Source: Plazaster borealis (Eukaryota; Echinodermata; Asteroidea; Forcipulatida; Labidiasteridae). Taken from it: DNA of 64,000 bases. Positions 1 through 12,694 of the stretch are shown piece by piece; the first letter of the stretch is position 1; each line of letters opens with the position of its first letter. Where the stretch lies: NCBI GenBank assembly GCA_021014325.1, contig JAJGQC010000547.1:1-64000 (forward strand), written 5' to 3'. The notes under the pieces were generated by a model. The model worked only from the letters and a program-made list of their open reading frames with translations, did not search any database and was not told the origin of the DNA. The translations under genes and the position numbers were made by a program.

Positions 1-324
1 TACAAAGTAAAAGCCCACAACTTAAAGGCCATGCCTTAATAATTTTAAGCAAAGGAACATTTTTGTGTGTGGAGACTTTGAAAAGAAAAGTCTACCGACA
101 ACAATTCACTGAGTGCGGCGCTGACGCCTAGGTCACTTTGCCCAAATTACGGACATTGCCCAGAATCCGGATAACTATGCATTTTTAGCGTTGGAATTTT
201 CCGATTTATTTTTCGTACGATGGATTTCCGGTTTTGTCATCATCGCCCATTCTCATGCTTGGTTTTATATAGTTAAAAAGATTTCAAGTGTCGCACAGAG
301 GCAAACAAGGGAACAAATGTGAGA

Positions 325-427
325 GGGGGGACAAATTCCCCTGGCGGACAGAAAACCCTGGGCGGGGGACACATTTCCCTAGGGGATTCTGTCCCCCCGG
401 ACCGCTGTGCGGGGGGACACAATTCCC
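325..427. repeat. GC-rich degenerate minisatellite with palindromic motif
   Basis: A motif of the form GGGGGACA-N-ATTCCC occurs at 325-340, 364-379 and 411-427. A related inverted version, ending in a run of six C, lies near 385-400. Each motif starts in a G-run and ends in CCC, so it can pair with itself and with its neighbours. Spacing is ~39 and ~47 bp. It explains the short open frames on both strands here. It could be a decayed foldback element rather than a true minisatellite. Confidence 0.55.
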
Positions 428-699
428 TGTGACACCGGGTGGTTGCCGTACTCAAAATATGGTGCTGTCAGAGTGCTGATTCGGTCCATGTTCCACTTAA
501 ATGTAATTCCAACAGGTGCTAACCCCCAAAATTCACCCAATTTAAAACACTTTTAACTCCTTCTTTATAGTTATGTCAGTTCTTTCAGTCAATTGAGACA
601 CCTAACCAATAATAGCACTATTCTTCGGATGGGGTGTCGTATAATGCACGTAAAAACGAACACAAGTCCCGCTCTGGTATTTTTGTTTTCTTTGCTTAA

Positions 700-1066
700 A
701 GGAACGTTACAGAACTGGTAATTAAAATTTTCTTTAAGATCACAGATTTACATAAAACTTACACGGTCTAATGATGATGATAGTAGAAAACATCCCTAGA
801 AATATTTCTGTCTGAAATGCCATATTTGGTGCGAAATAAATAAAACTAATTTCCGATTTGAGTTTATCGCTCATGAGCGTTTTATTCGTGCATTGTATAA
901 CACATGCAATTAATGTGTAATCGGTTTTTCACTATTTTCTCGTGACCCAGATGGCCGATCGATCTCAAACTTCTACAGGTTTGTCAGTTTATGTATGGTG
1001 GATTATATAAAGTGCTTACACTGCCAGCAACTGTTTTGTTAGCAAAAACCCATTCTGTAATGTTCC
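700..1066 (+). mobile_element. MITE 1, TTAA-flanked, ~367 bp
   Basis: The element is flanked by TTAA at 696-699 and 1067-1070. Its left end (AGGAACGTTACAGAACTGG) is matched by the inverted right end near 1047-1066 (CCCATTCTGTAATGTTCC), giving terminal inverted repeats of ~18 bp with few mismatches. It has no coding capacity, so it is non-autonomous. TTAA target duplications are known for the piggyBac and Kolobok superfamilies; the terminal AGG/CCT would suit Kolobok, but that is inference. Its interior is homologous, in inverted orientation, to the neighbouring MITE 2. From memory, related sequences are abundant in echinoderm genomes. Confidence 0.75.
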
Positions 1067-1070
1067 TTAA

Positions 1071-1416
1071 AGTATTGTACACTTTTGGTAACAGCTCAAA
1101 ATCAGTGTCCATATTTTGTGTGATTCAACATATGCATGAACAAACAAACCTGTGAAAGTTTGAGCTCAATCGGTCATCGAGGTCACGAGAAAATAGTGAA
1201 AAGAAGACCTTATGTGTTTTTGGTTTTTCAAACCTCGAGGTTTTTATCGCGCGTGATAAAACCTATTGTTTTACTTATTTCTCAGGAACGATAGCATTTT
1301 AGGCAGAAATATTTTAAGGAACCCTTTCAACCATTACTTACTTTAAATCATGTAAGTTATGTGTGAATCTGTGAACATTTGTGTTTTTTCGATCTTACCA
1401 ATAGTGTACATGGCCT
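1071..1416 (-). mobile_element. MITE 2, TTAA-flanked, ~346 bp, inverted relative to MITE 1
   Basis: TTAA at 1067-1070 and at 1417-1420 flank this element; the left TTAA is shared with MITE 1. Its ends carry TGTACACTTTTGGTAA (left) and the inverted complement of TGTACACTATTGGTAA (right), a 16-bp terminal repeat with one mismatch. Internal sequence around 1148-1215 pairs with 915-985 of MITE 1, including the shared run CACTATTTTCTCGTGACC, so the pair can fold into a hairpin of ~720 bp. There is no coding capacity. Superfamily is inferred only from the TTAA site. Confidence 0.75.
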
Positions 1417-2118
1417 TTAACTCAAAATTATGTAAAAATAACACAGTTCACTTACCGTTAGCTAGACAGTGGTTTTTTCCCGGTGCTTCTGGCACTGTTT
1501 GTTGCATAGTAAAAACAATTCTTTCTGACTATGCTTTATACCGGTACCTCTTATAAAGCTCGTTGAGATACCGTTACGCTCTATTTATAAGAACTGTGGG
1601 GGGGGTCTTCTTCTTTTTGTGATTGACAAGTAGGCCTATCATTCATGCTGGTTTGTTTCGTACATTCACATAATGTAACTATCAGAACAACGAATCTGCA
1701 GGTAGGCCTACCTACTCTTACGTTATGATTTGAATGTTATCCACGGTCCAGGGATTATTGTTTGTTTTGTATTTTAGACGGGATGACGGGACGCAGCGGG
1801 AGCCAAATTTCTACTTTATTATTTTATTTTTTTTATTAAGGAAAGAGAAAACAGTACATTCCAGCCAGGGCCAGCCACAGAACAAAACATTCTGACCTAA
1901 ATAAGGACTGCAATGAATAAATATTAACTTGCCGAAAATCTGAAATCTCTGCAGCCAACAGATCTTAATCAATTCTTAAATCAACTCAAACAGCTCAGTT
2001 AATCCCATTTTCCGCTGACATTCTTGTATTACTCCATTCTGGTTTTCTTCTCTGTTGTTTGCGAGCTGCGAAGCAGAGTGAGCATATGTATGCCAATTTC
2101 CGTCCATCTGGACGTCTC

Positions 2119-2211
2119 TGTCTGTCTGTTTTTTGTCTGTGCTTCCTGAGGGATTATGTTTAGGTAGGATGTACTTGTTTTTTGTTTATACCTGTCTGTC
2201 TGTCTGTCCGT
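2119..2211. repeat. CTGT-type microsatellites abutting the array
   Basis: Short runs of CTGT/TCTG occur at about 2119-2131 and 2191-2208. The second run ends in CCGTCC, directly against the first array base pairs (CCGGGGCGTC from 2212). The simple repeat therefore sits at the breakpoint between unique flank and array and may have helped the original joining event. Confidence 0.8.
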
Positions 2212-2213
2212 CC

Positions 2214-3881
2214 GGGGCGTCTGAGCGTGAAACAGTCCCGGCACTTATCCAACTGTGCTAGTTAGTGTCGGTACTTAATCCCGGGATTTTTACATTGTAT
2301 GTAGCTTGGAATCTACGTGCAACTATAATTGACCATAACTATTTTTGACCGCATGAGGGAGGGCGGGCGTTTTCATCAGGGAATTATCTTGGGCGCACCA
2401 CCCTAAATAAGCTCCCATAGCAACCAATGCTAAATGCTAAATATTCAAATATACTAAAAAAATAGTAGTTAAAGTCTCTCTCAGCAGCCTCTTGAAAACC
2501 AATCAAACATAATTATTTTCGGACAACTAAAGGTCAGATTTCTTTTCAATTTTTGGCAGGTCAGCCGTTTGGAATCTTTGCTAATTACCCCAGAAATAAA
2601 CTGTTCGACCGATAGGGTTAGGGTTAGTGTTGATTACCCGAATTATGTGCTTTTTTCCCCAAATAAACCGATTTTCTGCCTGTTTTTTTTTGTGAAAAAC
2701 GTATCCACTTCCTAAGCCAAATAGGACCAACTTTAAAGCCTAAAATTGATCAATTCTCCTCAAAAGTTGAAGCACAGAACCCCCAGGTTGAGCTAACTTG
2801 TCATACTAACACAATCTATCAGTTGCATGACCCCCAAAACGTCACTTATTCAACATATTTTGAGGGCCTACAAAATAATTATGATAATCAGTTTGGCGCA
2901 CGAATTTTGGCCTATTTAGTGTGGGGGTGCACCACACTAAATAAACTCACATAGCAACCAACGCTAAATGATAATTATTCAAAAATACTCAACAAATATT
3001 TCAAAGTCTCTCAGCCTCTTGAAAACCAATCATATATATTTCCGGACAACTGAACTTCAGAATTCTTTTCAATTTTTGGCAGGTCAACCGTTTGGAATTT
3101 TTGCTAACTACCCCAGAAAAAGAAAAAAACACGATTTTTTTTCTTTCCCAAACCGACTTGCTGCCAGTTTTCGTGAAGCACTTCTCCACTTCCCCGGTCA
3201 AATAGCAGGCGCGGATCCGGGGGGGGGCGTGGGGGGCGCACGCCCCCCATATTAAAAAAAAAAACAAAAAACAAAAAAAAAGAGAGAAAGAGAGGAGAGA
3301 GAGAGAGAGAGGGGACTTCATTTATCATTTTGCTGCTTGGTATATTTTCACGCCCCCCCCGTTTGGAAAATCCTGGATCCGCCCCTGAATAGGACCAACT
3401 TTAACGCCTAAATTTATCAAGTCTCCTCAAAAGTTGAAGCACAGAACCCCCAGGTTGTGATAGATTCTTATATTTACACAATCTATTAATTGCATGACCC
3501 CCAAAACGTTATAATTAAAAATAAGTTGTGGGTTTACAAATTATGGGAAGTAGCTTGGCGCATGAATTTTGGCTTATTTAGTGTGGTGCACCTCTTGCAT
3601 CACAATAACAGTTTCATTCTTGCATCAATGAGGAAATACATCAAGATAATAACAGGAGTGCAAAACCCCAGTTTGTTTACTTATTTTGCATGACGTGAAT
3701 TCGGTTTACATACGCCCCCATGCGGTCAAAAATACGGTGAATTGGGAATAAAACGGATAGACGGCCTCATGAATATTTATTAGGCCCTTAAAATATTCTA
3801 TACTAGACAGATACAAAATAAACACAATCATGTTAAAAGTTGGACCCCACCCCCCCCCGAAAGAAAAAATATATAAAAAAA

Positions 3882-3973
<92 letters not shown>

Positions 3974-4631
3974 AAAATAAAATAAAAAATAAAAAGATAT
4001 TAATAATATATATTTTGAGGTTGCTCCTCATAAGGCCTCCAACTCCGTACTTTGCCGTCTTCCTGGAGGACCCCCGCGCCACCAAGGCAAGGGTCCCGCC
4101 GGGGCCCGCGACCTAGGAAGACCCATGCCCGATGTGCTCTCTCGATCCTTCTTTGATCACGGACCGAGTCTGTCCGGCCAGTTGGTGGGGAACGGAGCGC
4201 CGCCGGCCCCTTTGAGGTTGCTCCTCCGAAGGCCTCCAAAATAAAGGCAACGCAAATATTAAACAATGCTGCTGCAATATTCTTTGTATCTTCTAGTGTG
4301 TTGTTGCATGAATAAAAATAAAAAAATAAAAACATAAAAATTCAAAAAATTCAAATTGAATCTGGAAAAAAGGGTAAAAAGTTACGCTGTGGTTGTCGGG
4401 CTTTCAGGCACCGGAATCAGTTTAATAGCACACACTGGCCCCTATCCGGCTTCCCTAGTTCCCTTCTGGCGTGGCATCCGACCCACAGCATGTCCTCCCC
4501 TGTTTCCGATCCTAGCCTTTGAATTGGTGCTGTCCATCAGGGAGGAGACAAGACAGAACCCCAGTCACGCTTTAGCCACATCAAGCAGTCTTGTACCTAT
4601 ATATAGGTCCAGCCGGACTCGAACCCAGACC
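2214..4631. repeat. Monomer 1 (edge copy, 2,418 bp)
   Basis: This is the edge copy. Its start lies inside the tRNA-like head, so it has an A box but no B box upstream. It carries a 182-bp TIR insertion in module B (3206-3387) and the longest (AAAT)n tract of the array (~3881-3972). It shares ATAATCAGTTTGG in module A with right-end copies 26 and 29, where most copies have ATAATGAGTTTGG. Confidence 0.95.
3206..3387. mobile_element. 182-bp TIR insertion (MITE-like) in monomer 1
   Basis: The element is present only in copy 1; all other copies show the empty site. It is flanked by a 5-bp duplication AATAG at 3201-3205 and 3388-3392. The ends are inverted: CAGGCGCGGATCC on the left and, on the right, the complement of CAGGGGCGGATCC. 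Inner G-rich and C-rich blocks extend the pairing, and a G6/C6 hairpin lies near 3230-3250. The middle is A-rich then GA-rich. It has no coding capacity. The termini recall hAT-like elements, but hAT normally makes 8-bp duplications, so I leave the superfamily open. Confidence 0.85.
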
Positions 4632-6110
4632 GGGGCGTCTGAGCGTGAAACAGTCCCGGCACTTATCCAACTGTGCTAGTTAGTGTCGGTACTTAATCCC
4701 GGGATTTTTACATTGTATGTAGCTTGGAATCTACGTGCAACTATAATTGACCATAACTATTTTTGACCGCATGAGGGAGGGCGGGCGTTGTCATCAGGGA
4801 ATTATCTTGGGCGCACCACCCTAAATAAGCTCCCATAGCAACCAATGCTAAATGCTAAATATTCAAATATACTCAAAAATAGTAGTTAAAGTCTCTCTCA
4901 GCAGCCTCTTGAAAACCAATCAAACATAATTATTTTCGGACAACTAAAGGTCAGATTTCTTTTCAATTTTTGGCAGGTCAGCCGTTTGGAATCTTTGCTA
5001 ATTACCCCAGAAATAAACAGTTCGACCGATAGGGTTAGGGTTAGTGTTGATTAGTACCCGAATTATGTGCTTTTTTCCCCAAATAAACCGATTTGCTGCC
5101 TGTTTTTTGTGAAAAACGTATCCACTTCCTAAGCCAAATAGGACCAACTTTAAAGCCTAAAATTGATCAATTCTCCTCAAAAGTTGAAGCACAGAACCCC
5201 CAGGTTGAGCTAACTTGTCATACTAACACAATCTATCAGTTGCATGACCCCCAAAACGTCACTTATTCAACAGATTTTGAGGGCCTACAAAATAATTATG
5301 ATAATGAGTTTGGCGCACGAATTTTGGCCTATTTAGTGTGGGGGTGCACCACACTGAATAAAACTCACATAGCAACCAACGCTAAATGATAATTATTCAA
5401 AAATACTCAACAAATATTTCAAAGTCTCCCAGCCTCTTGAAAACCAATCATATATATTTCCGGACAACTGAACTTCAGAATTCTTTTCAATTTTTGGCAG
5501 GTCAACCGTTTGGAATTTTTGCTAACTACCCCAGAAAAAGAAAAAAACACGATTTTTTTTCTTTCCCAAACCGACTTGCTGCCAGTTTTCGTGAAGCACT
5601 TCTCCACTTCCCCGGTCAAATAGGACCAACTTTAACGCCTAAATTTATCAAGTCTCCTCAAAAGTTGAAGCACAGAACCCCCAGGTTGTGATAGATTCTT
5701 ATATTTACACAATCTATTAATTGCATGACCACCAAAACGATATAATTAAAAATAAGTTGTGGGTTTACAAATTATGGGAAGTAGCTTGGCGCATGAATTT
5801 TGGCTTATTTAGTGTGGTGCACCTCTTGCATCACAATAACAGTTTCATTCTTGCATCAATGAGGAAATACATCAAGATAATAACAGGAGTGCAAAACCCC
5901 AGTTTGTTTACTTATTTTGCATGACGTGAATTCGGTTTACATACGCCCCCATGCGGTCAAAAATACGGTGAATTGGGAATAAAACGGATAGACGGCCTCA
6001 TGAATATTTATTAGGCCCTTAAAATATTCTATACTAGACAGATACAAAATAAACACAATCATGTTAAAAGTTGGACCCCACCCCCGAAAGAAAAAAAAAT
6101 AAATAAAAAA

Positions 6111-6154
<44 letters not shown>

Positions 6155-6809
6155 AAAATAAAATAAAAATAAAAAGATATTAATAATATATATTTTGAGG
6201 TTGCTCCTCATAAGGCCTCCAACTCCGTACTTTGCCGTCTTCCTGGAGGACCCCCGCGCCACCAAGGCAAGGGTCCCGCCGGGGCCCGCGACCTAGGAAG
6301 ACCCATGCCCGATGTGCTCTCTCGATCCTTCTTTGATCACGGACCGAGTCTGTCCGGCCAGTTGGTGGGGAACGGAGCGCCGCCGGCCCCTTTGAGGTTG
6401 CTCCTCCGAAGGCCTCCAAAATAAAGGCAACGCAAATATTAAACAATGCTGCTGCAATATTCTTTGTATCTTCTAGTGTGTTGTTGCATGAATAAAAATA
6501 AAAAAATAAAATAAAAAATTCAAAAAATTCAAATTGAATCTGGAAAAAAGGGTAAAAGTTACGCTGTGGTTGTCGGGCTTTCAGGCACCGGAATCAGTTT
6601 AATAGCACACACTGGCCCCTATCCGGCTTCCCTAGTTCCCTTCTGGCGTGGCATCCGACCCACAGCATGTCCTCCCCTGTTTCCGATCCTAGCCTTTGAA
6701 TTGGTGCTGTCCATCAGGGGAGGAGACAAGACAGAACCCCAGTCACGCTTTAGCCACATCAAGCAGTCTTGTACCTATATATAGGTCCAGCCGGACTCGA
6801 ACCCAGACC
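4632..6809. repeat. Monomer 2 (2,178 bp)
   Basis: Complete copy. It shares GATTAGTACCCG in module A with copy 3 and AACAGGAGTGC after module B with copy 1, where other copies read AACAGCAGTGC. The A/B junction palindrome is damaged (ACACTGAATAAAACTC). Confidence 0.95.
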
Positions 6810-8294
6810 GGGGCGTCTGAGCGTGAAACAGTCCCGGCACTTATCCAACTGTGCTAGTTAGTGTCGGTACTTAATCCCGGGATTTTTACATTGTATGTAG
6901 CTTGGAATCTACGTGCAACTATAATTGACCATAACTATTTTTGACCGCATGAGGGAGGGCGGGCGTTGTCATCAGGGAATTATCTTGGGCGCACCACCCT
7001 AAATAAGCTCCCATAGCAACCAATGCTAAATGCTAAATATTCAAATATACTCAAAAAATAGTAGCTAAAGTCTCTCTCAGCAGCCTCTTGAAAACCAATC
7101 AAACATAATTATTTTCGGACAACTAAAGGTCAGATTTCTTTTCAATTTTTGGCAGGTCAGCCGTTTGGAATCTTTGCTAATTACCCCAGAAATAAACAGT
7201 TCGACCGATAGGGTTAGGGTTAGTGTTGATTAGTACCCGAATTATGTGCTTTTTTCCCCAAATAAACCGATTTGCTGCCTGTTTTTTGTGAAAAACGTAT
7301 CCACTTCCTAAGCCAAATAGGACCAACTTTAAAGCCTAAAATTGATCAATTCTCCTCAAAAGTTGAAGCACAGAACCCCCAGGTTGAGCTAACTTGTCAT
7401 ACTAACACAATCTATCAGTTGCATGACCCCCAAAACGTCACTTATTCAACAAATTTTGAGGGCCTACAAAATAATTATGATAATGAGTTTGGCGCACGAA
7501 TTTTGGCCTATTTAGTGTGGGGGTGCACCACACTAAATAAACTCACATAGCAACCAACGTTAAATGATAATTATTCAAAAATACTCAACAAATATTTCAA
7601 AGTCTCTCAGCCTCTTGAAAACCAATCATATATATTTCCGGACACCTGAACTTCAGAATTCTTTTCAATTTTTGGCAGGTCAACCGTTTGGAATTTTTGC
7701 TAACTACCCCAGAAAAAGAAAAAAACACGATTTTTTTCTTTCCCAAACCGACTTGCTGCCAGTTTTCGTGAAGCACTTCTCCACTTCCCCGGTCAAATAG
7801 GACCAACTTTAACGCCTAAATTTATCAAGTCTCCTCAAAAGTTGAAGCACAGAACCCCAGGTTGTGATAGATTCTTATATTTACACAATCTATTAATTGC
7901 ATGACCCCCAAAACGTTATAATTAAAAATAAGTTGTGGGTTTACAAATTATGGGAAGTAGCTTGGCGCATGAATTTTGGCTTATTTAGTGTGGTGCACCC
8001 TCTTGCATCACAATAACAGTTTCATTCTTGCATCAATGAGGAAATACATCAAGATAATAACAGCAGTGCAAAAACCCAGTTTGTTTACTTATTTTGCATG
8101 ACGTGAATTCGGTTTACATACGCCCCCATGCGGTCAAAAATACGGTGAATTGGGAATAAAACGGATAGACGGCCTCATGAATATTTATTAGGCCCTTAAA
8201 ATATTCTATACTAGACAGATACAAAATAAACACAATCATGTTAAAAGTTGGACCCCACCCCCCCCCCCCCCGAAAGAAAAAATATATAAAAAAA

Positions 8295-8333
<39 letters not shown>

Positions 8334-9009
8334 GTAAATAAATAATAAAATAAAATAAAAAATAAAAAGATATTAATAATATATATTTTGAGGTTGCTCC
8401 TCATAAGGCCTCCAACTCCGTACTTTGCCGTCTTCCTGGAGGACCCCCGCGCCACCAAGGCAAGGGTCCCGCCGGGGCCCGCGACCTAGGAAGACCCATG
8501 CCCGATGTGCTCTCTCGATCCTTCTTTGATCACGGACCGAGTCTGTCCGGCCAGTTGGTGGGGAACGGAGCGCCGCCGGCCCCTTTGAGGTTGCTCCTCC
8601 GAAGGCCTCCAAAATAAAGGCAACGCAAATATTAAACAATGCTGCTGCAATATTCTTTGTATCTTCTAGTGTGTTGTTGCATGAATAAAAAATAAAAAAA
8701 ATAAAAAAATAAAAAAATTCAAAAAAATTCAAATTGAATCTGTTATAAAAAGGTTAAAAAGTTTCGCTGTGGTTGTCGGGCTTTCAGGCACCGGAATCAG
8801 TTTAATAGCACACACTGGCCCCTATCCGGCTTCCTAGTTCCCTTCTGGCGTGGCATCCGACCCACAGCATGTCCTCCCCTGTTTCCGATCCTAGCCTTTG
8901 AATTGGTGCTGTCCATCAGGAGGAGACAAGACAGAACCCCAGTCACGCTTTAGCCACATCAAGCAGTCTTGTACCTATATATAGGGCCAGCCGGACTCGA
9001 ACCCAGACC
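6810..9009. repeat. Monomer 3 (2,200 bp)
   Basis: Complete copy. It has an expanded C-tract near 8254-8272 before the (AAAT)n run and a private change near 8740 (CTGTTATAAAAAGG) where other copies have CTGGAAAAAAGGG. Its B-box region at the right end reads GGGCCAGCC rather than GGTCCAGCC. Confidence 0.95.
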
Positions 9010-10492
9010 GGGGCGTCTGAGCGTGAAACAGTCCCGGCACTTATCCAACTGTGCTAGTTAGTGTCGGTACTTAATCCCGGGATTTTTACATTGTATGTAG
9101 CTTGGAATCTACGTGCAACTATAATTGACCATAACTATTTTTGACCGCATGAGGGAGGGCGGGCGTTTTCATCAGGGAATTATCTTGGGCGCACCACCCT
9201 AAATAAGCTCCCATAGCAACCAATGCTAAATGCTAAATATTCAAATATACTCAAAAAATAGTAGTTAAAGTCTCTCTCAGCAGCCTCTTGAAAACCAATC
9301 AAACATAATTATTTTCGGACAACTAAAGGTCAGATTTCTTTTCAATTTTTGGCAGGTCAGCCGTTTGGAATCTTTGCTAATTACCCCAGAAATAAACAGT
9401 TCGACCGATAGGGTTAGGGTTAGTGTTGATTACCCGAATTATGTGCTTTTTTCCCCAAATAAACCGATTTGCTGCCTGTTTTTTGTGAAAAACGTATCCA
9501 CTTCCTAAGCCAAATAGGACCAACTTTAAAGCCTAAAATTGATATATTCTCCTCAAAAGTTGAAGCACAGAACCCCCAGGTTGAGCTAACTTGTCATACT
9601 AACACAATCTATCAGTTGCATGACCCCCAAAACGTCACTTATTCAACAGATTTTGAGGGCCTACAAAATAATTATGATAATGAGTTTGGCGCACGAATTT
9701 TGGCCTATTTAGTGTGGGGGTGCACCACACTAAATAAACTCACATAGCAACCAACGCTAAATGATAATTATTCAAAAATACTCAACAAATATTTCAAAGT
9801 CTCTCAGCCTCTTGAAAACCAATCATATATATTTCCGGACAACTGAACTTCAGAATTCTTTTCAATTTTTGGCAGGTCAACCGTTTGGAATTTTTGCTAA
9901 CTACCCCAGAAAAAGAAAAAACACGATTTTTTTCTTTCCCAAACCGACTTGCTGCCAGTTTTCGTGAAGCACTTCTCCACTTCCCCGGTCAAATAGGACC
10001 AACTTTAACGCCTAAATTTATCAAGTCTCCTCAAAAGTTGAAGCACAGAACCCCAGGTTGTGATAGATTCTTATATTTACACAATCTATTAATTGCATGA
10101 CCCCAAAACGTTATAATTAAAAATAAGTTGTGGGTTTACAAATTATGGGAAGTAGCTTGGCGCATGAATTTTGGCTTATTTAGTGTGGTGCACCCTCTTG
10201 CATCACAATAACAGTTTCATTCTTGCATCAATGAGGAAATACATCAAGATAATAACAGCAGTACAAAAACCCAGTTTGTTTACTTATTTTGCATGACGTG
10301 AATTCGGTTTACATACGCCCCCATGCGGTCAAAAATACGGTGAATTGGGAATAAAACGGATAGACGGCCTCATGAATATTTATTAGGCCCTTAAAATATT
10401 CTATACTAGACAGATACAAAATAAACACAATCATGTTAAAAGTTGGACCCCACCCCCCCCCCCCCCCCCGAAAGAAAAAATATATAAAAAAA

Positions 10493-10528
<36 letters not shown>

Positions 10529-11188
10529 AAAATAAAATAAAAAATAAAAAGATATTAATAATATATATTTTGAGGTTGCTCCTCATAAGGCCTCCAACTC
10601 CGTACTTTGCCGTCTTCCTGGAGGACCCCCGCGCCACCAAGGCAAGGGTCCCGCCGGGGCCCGCGACCTAGGAAGACCCATGCCCGATGTGCTCTCTCGA
10701 TCCTTCTTTGATCACGGACCGAGTCTGTCCGGCCAGTTGGTGGGGAACGGAGCGCCGCCGGCCCCTTTGAGGTTGCTCCTCCGAAGGCCTCCAAAATAAA
10801 GGCAACGCAAATATTAAACAATGCTGCTGCAATATTCTTTGTATCTTCTAGTGTGTTGTTGCATGAATAAAAAATAAAAAAATAAAAACATAAAAAATTC
10901 AAAAATTCAAATTGAATCTGGAAAAAAGGGTAAAAAGTTACGCTGTGGTTGTCGGGCTTTCAGGCACCGGAATCAGTTTAATAGCACACACTGGCCCCTA
11001 TCCGGCTTCCCTAGTTCCCTTCTGGCGTGGCATCCGACCCACAGCATGTCCTCCCCTGTTTCCGATCCTAGCCTTTGAATTGGTGCTGTCCATCAGGGGA
11101 GGAGACAAGACAGAACCCCAGTCACGCTTTAGCCACATCAAGCAGTCTTGTACCTATATATAGGTCCAGCCGGATTCGAACCCAGACC
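9010..11188. repeat. Monomer 4 (2,179 bp)
   Basis: Complete copy with a private GATATATTCTCC near 9541 in module A and a long C-tract near 10450-10470. The B box at its right end carries GGATTCGAACC, a change at the free position of the consensus, shared with copy 7. Confidence 0.95.
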
Positions 11189-12662
11189 GGGGCGTCTGAG
11201 CGTGAAACAGTCCCGGCACTTATCCAACTGTGCTAGTTAGTGTCGGTACTTAATCCCGGGATTTTTACATTGTATGTAGCTTGGAATCTACGTGCAACTA
11301 TAATTGACCATAACTATTTTTGACCGCATGAGGGAGGGCGGGCGTTTTTTTCAGGGAATTATCTTGGGCGCACCACCCTAAATAAGCTCCCATAGCAACC
11401 AATGCTAAATGCTAAATATTCAAATATACTCAAAAAATAGTAGTTAAAGTCTCTCTCAGCAGCCTCTTGAAAACCAATCAAACATAATTATTTTCGGACA
11501 ACTAAAGGTCAGATTTCTTTTCAATTTTTGGCAGGTCAGCCGTTTGGAATCTTTGCTAATTACCCCAGAAATAAACAGTTCGACCGATAGGGTTAGGGTT
11601 AGTGTTGATTACCCGAATTATGTGCTTTTTTCCCCAAATAAACCGATTTGCTGCCTGTTTTTGTGAAAAACGTATCCACTTCCTAAGCCAAATAGGACCA
11701 ACTTTAAAGCCTAAAATTGATCAATTCTCCTCAAAAGTTGAAGCACAGAACCCCCATGTTGAGCTAACTTGTCATACTAACACAATCTATCAGTTGCATG
11801 ACCCCCAAAACGTCACTTATTCAACATATTTTGAGGGCCTACAAAATAATTATGATAATGAGTTTGGCGCACGAATTTTGGCCTATTTAGTGTGGGGTGC
11901 ACCACACTAAATAAACTCACATAGCAACCAACGCTAAATGATAATTATTCAAAAATACTCAACAAATATTTCAAAGTCTCTCAGCCTCTTGAAAACCAAT
12001 CATATATATTTCCGGACAACTGAACTTCAGAATTCTTTTCAATTTTTGGCAGGTCAACCGTTTGGAATTTTTGCTAACTACCCCAGAAAAAGAAAAAAAC
12101 ACGATTTTTTTTTTCTTTCCCAAACCGACTTGCTGCCAGTTTTCGTGAAGCACTTCTCCACTTCCCCGGTCAAATAGGACCAACTTTAACGCCTAAATTT
12201 ATCAAGTCTCCTCAAAAGTTGAAGCACAGAACCCCCAGGTTGTGATAGATTCTTATATTTACACAATCTATTAATTGCATGACCCCCAAAACGTTATAAT
12301 TAAAAATAAGTTGTGGGTTTACAAATTATGGGAAGTAGCTTGGCGCATGAATTTTGGCTTATTTAGTGTGGTGCACCCTCTTGCATCACAATAACAGTTT
12401 CATTCTTGCATCAATGAGGAAATACATCAAGATAATAACAGCAGTGCAAAAACCCAGTTTGTTTACTTATTTTGCATGACGTGAATTCGGTTTACATACG
12501 CCCCCATGCGGTCAAAAATACGGTGAATTGGGAATAAAACGGATAGACGGCCTCATGAATATTTATTAGGCCCTTAAAATATTCTATACTAGACAGATAC
12601 AAAATAAACACAATCATGTTAAAAGTTGGACCCCACCCCCCCCCCCCGAAAGAAAAAATATA

Positions 12663-12694
<32 letters not shown>

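Larger units (their letters stand above)
1..2211. other. Non-array left flank, no gene recognised
   Basis: This stretch lies outside the tandem array and occurs once in the window. It is AT-rich and holds a small GC-rich degenerate minisatellite, two adjacent TTAA-flanked MITEs, a G-run near 1598 and CTGT simple repeats next to the array. Open frames here are under 75 codons, lack recognisable domains and overlap repeats, so I call no gene. Stretches 1-320, 440-695 and 1421-2110 show nothing further that I can name, apart from TAGGCCTA palindromic words near 1631-1710. Confidence 0.8.

Noticed and set aside
1359..1556. 65-codon plus-strand frame in the flank as a small protein gene
   Set aside because: It overlaps the end of MITE 2, has no domain or signal that I recognise, and is of a length expected by chance in AT-rich DNA.
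2029..2244. 71-codon minus-strand frame at the array boundary
   Set aside because: It is mostly translated CTGT simple repeat (TDRQTDR) and crosses the flank/array junction.
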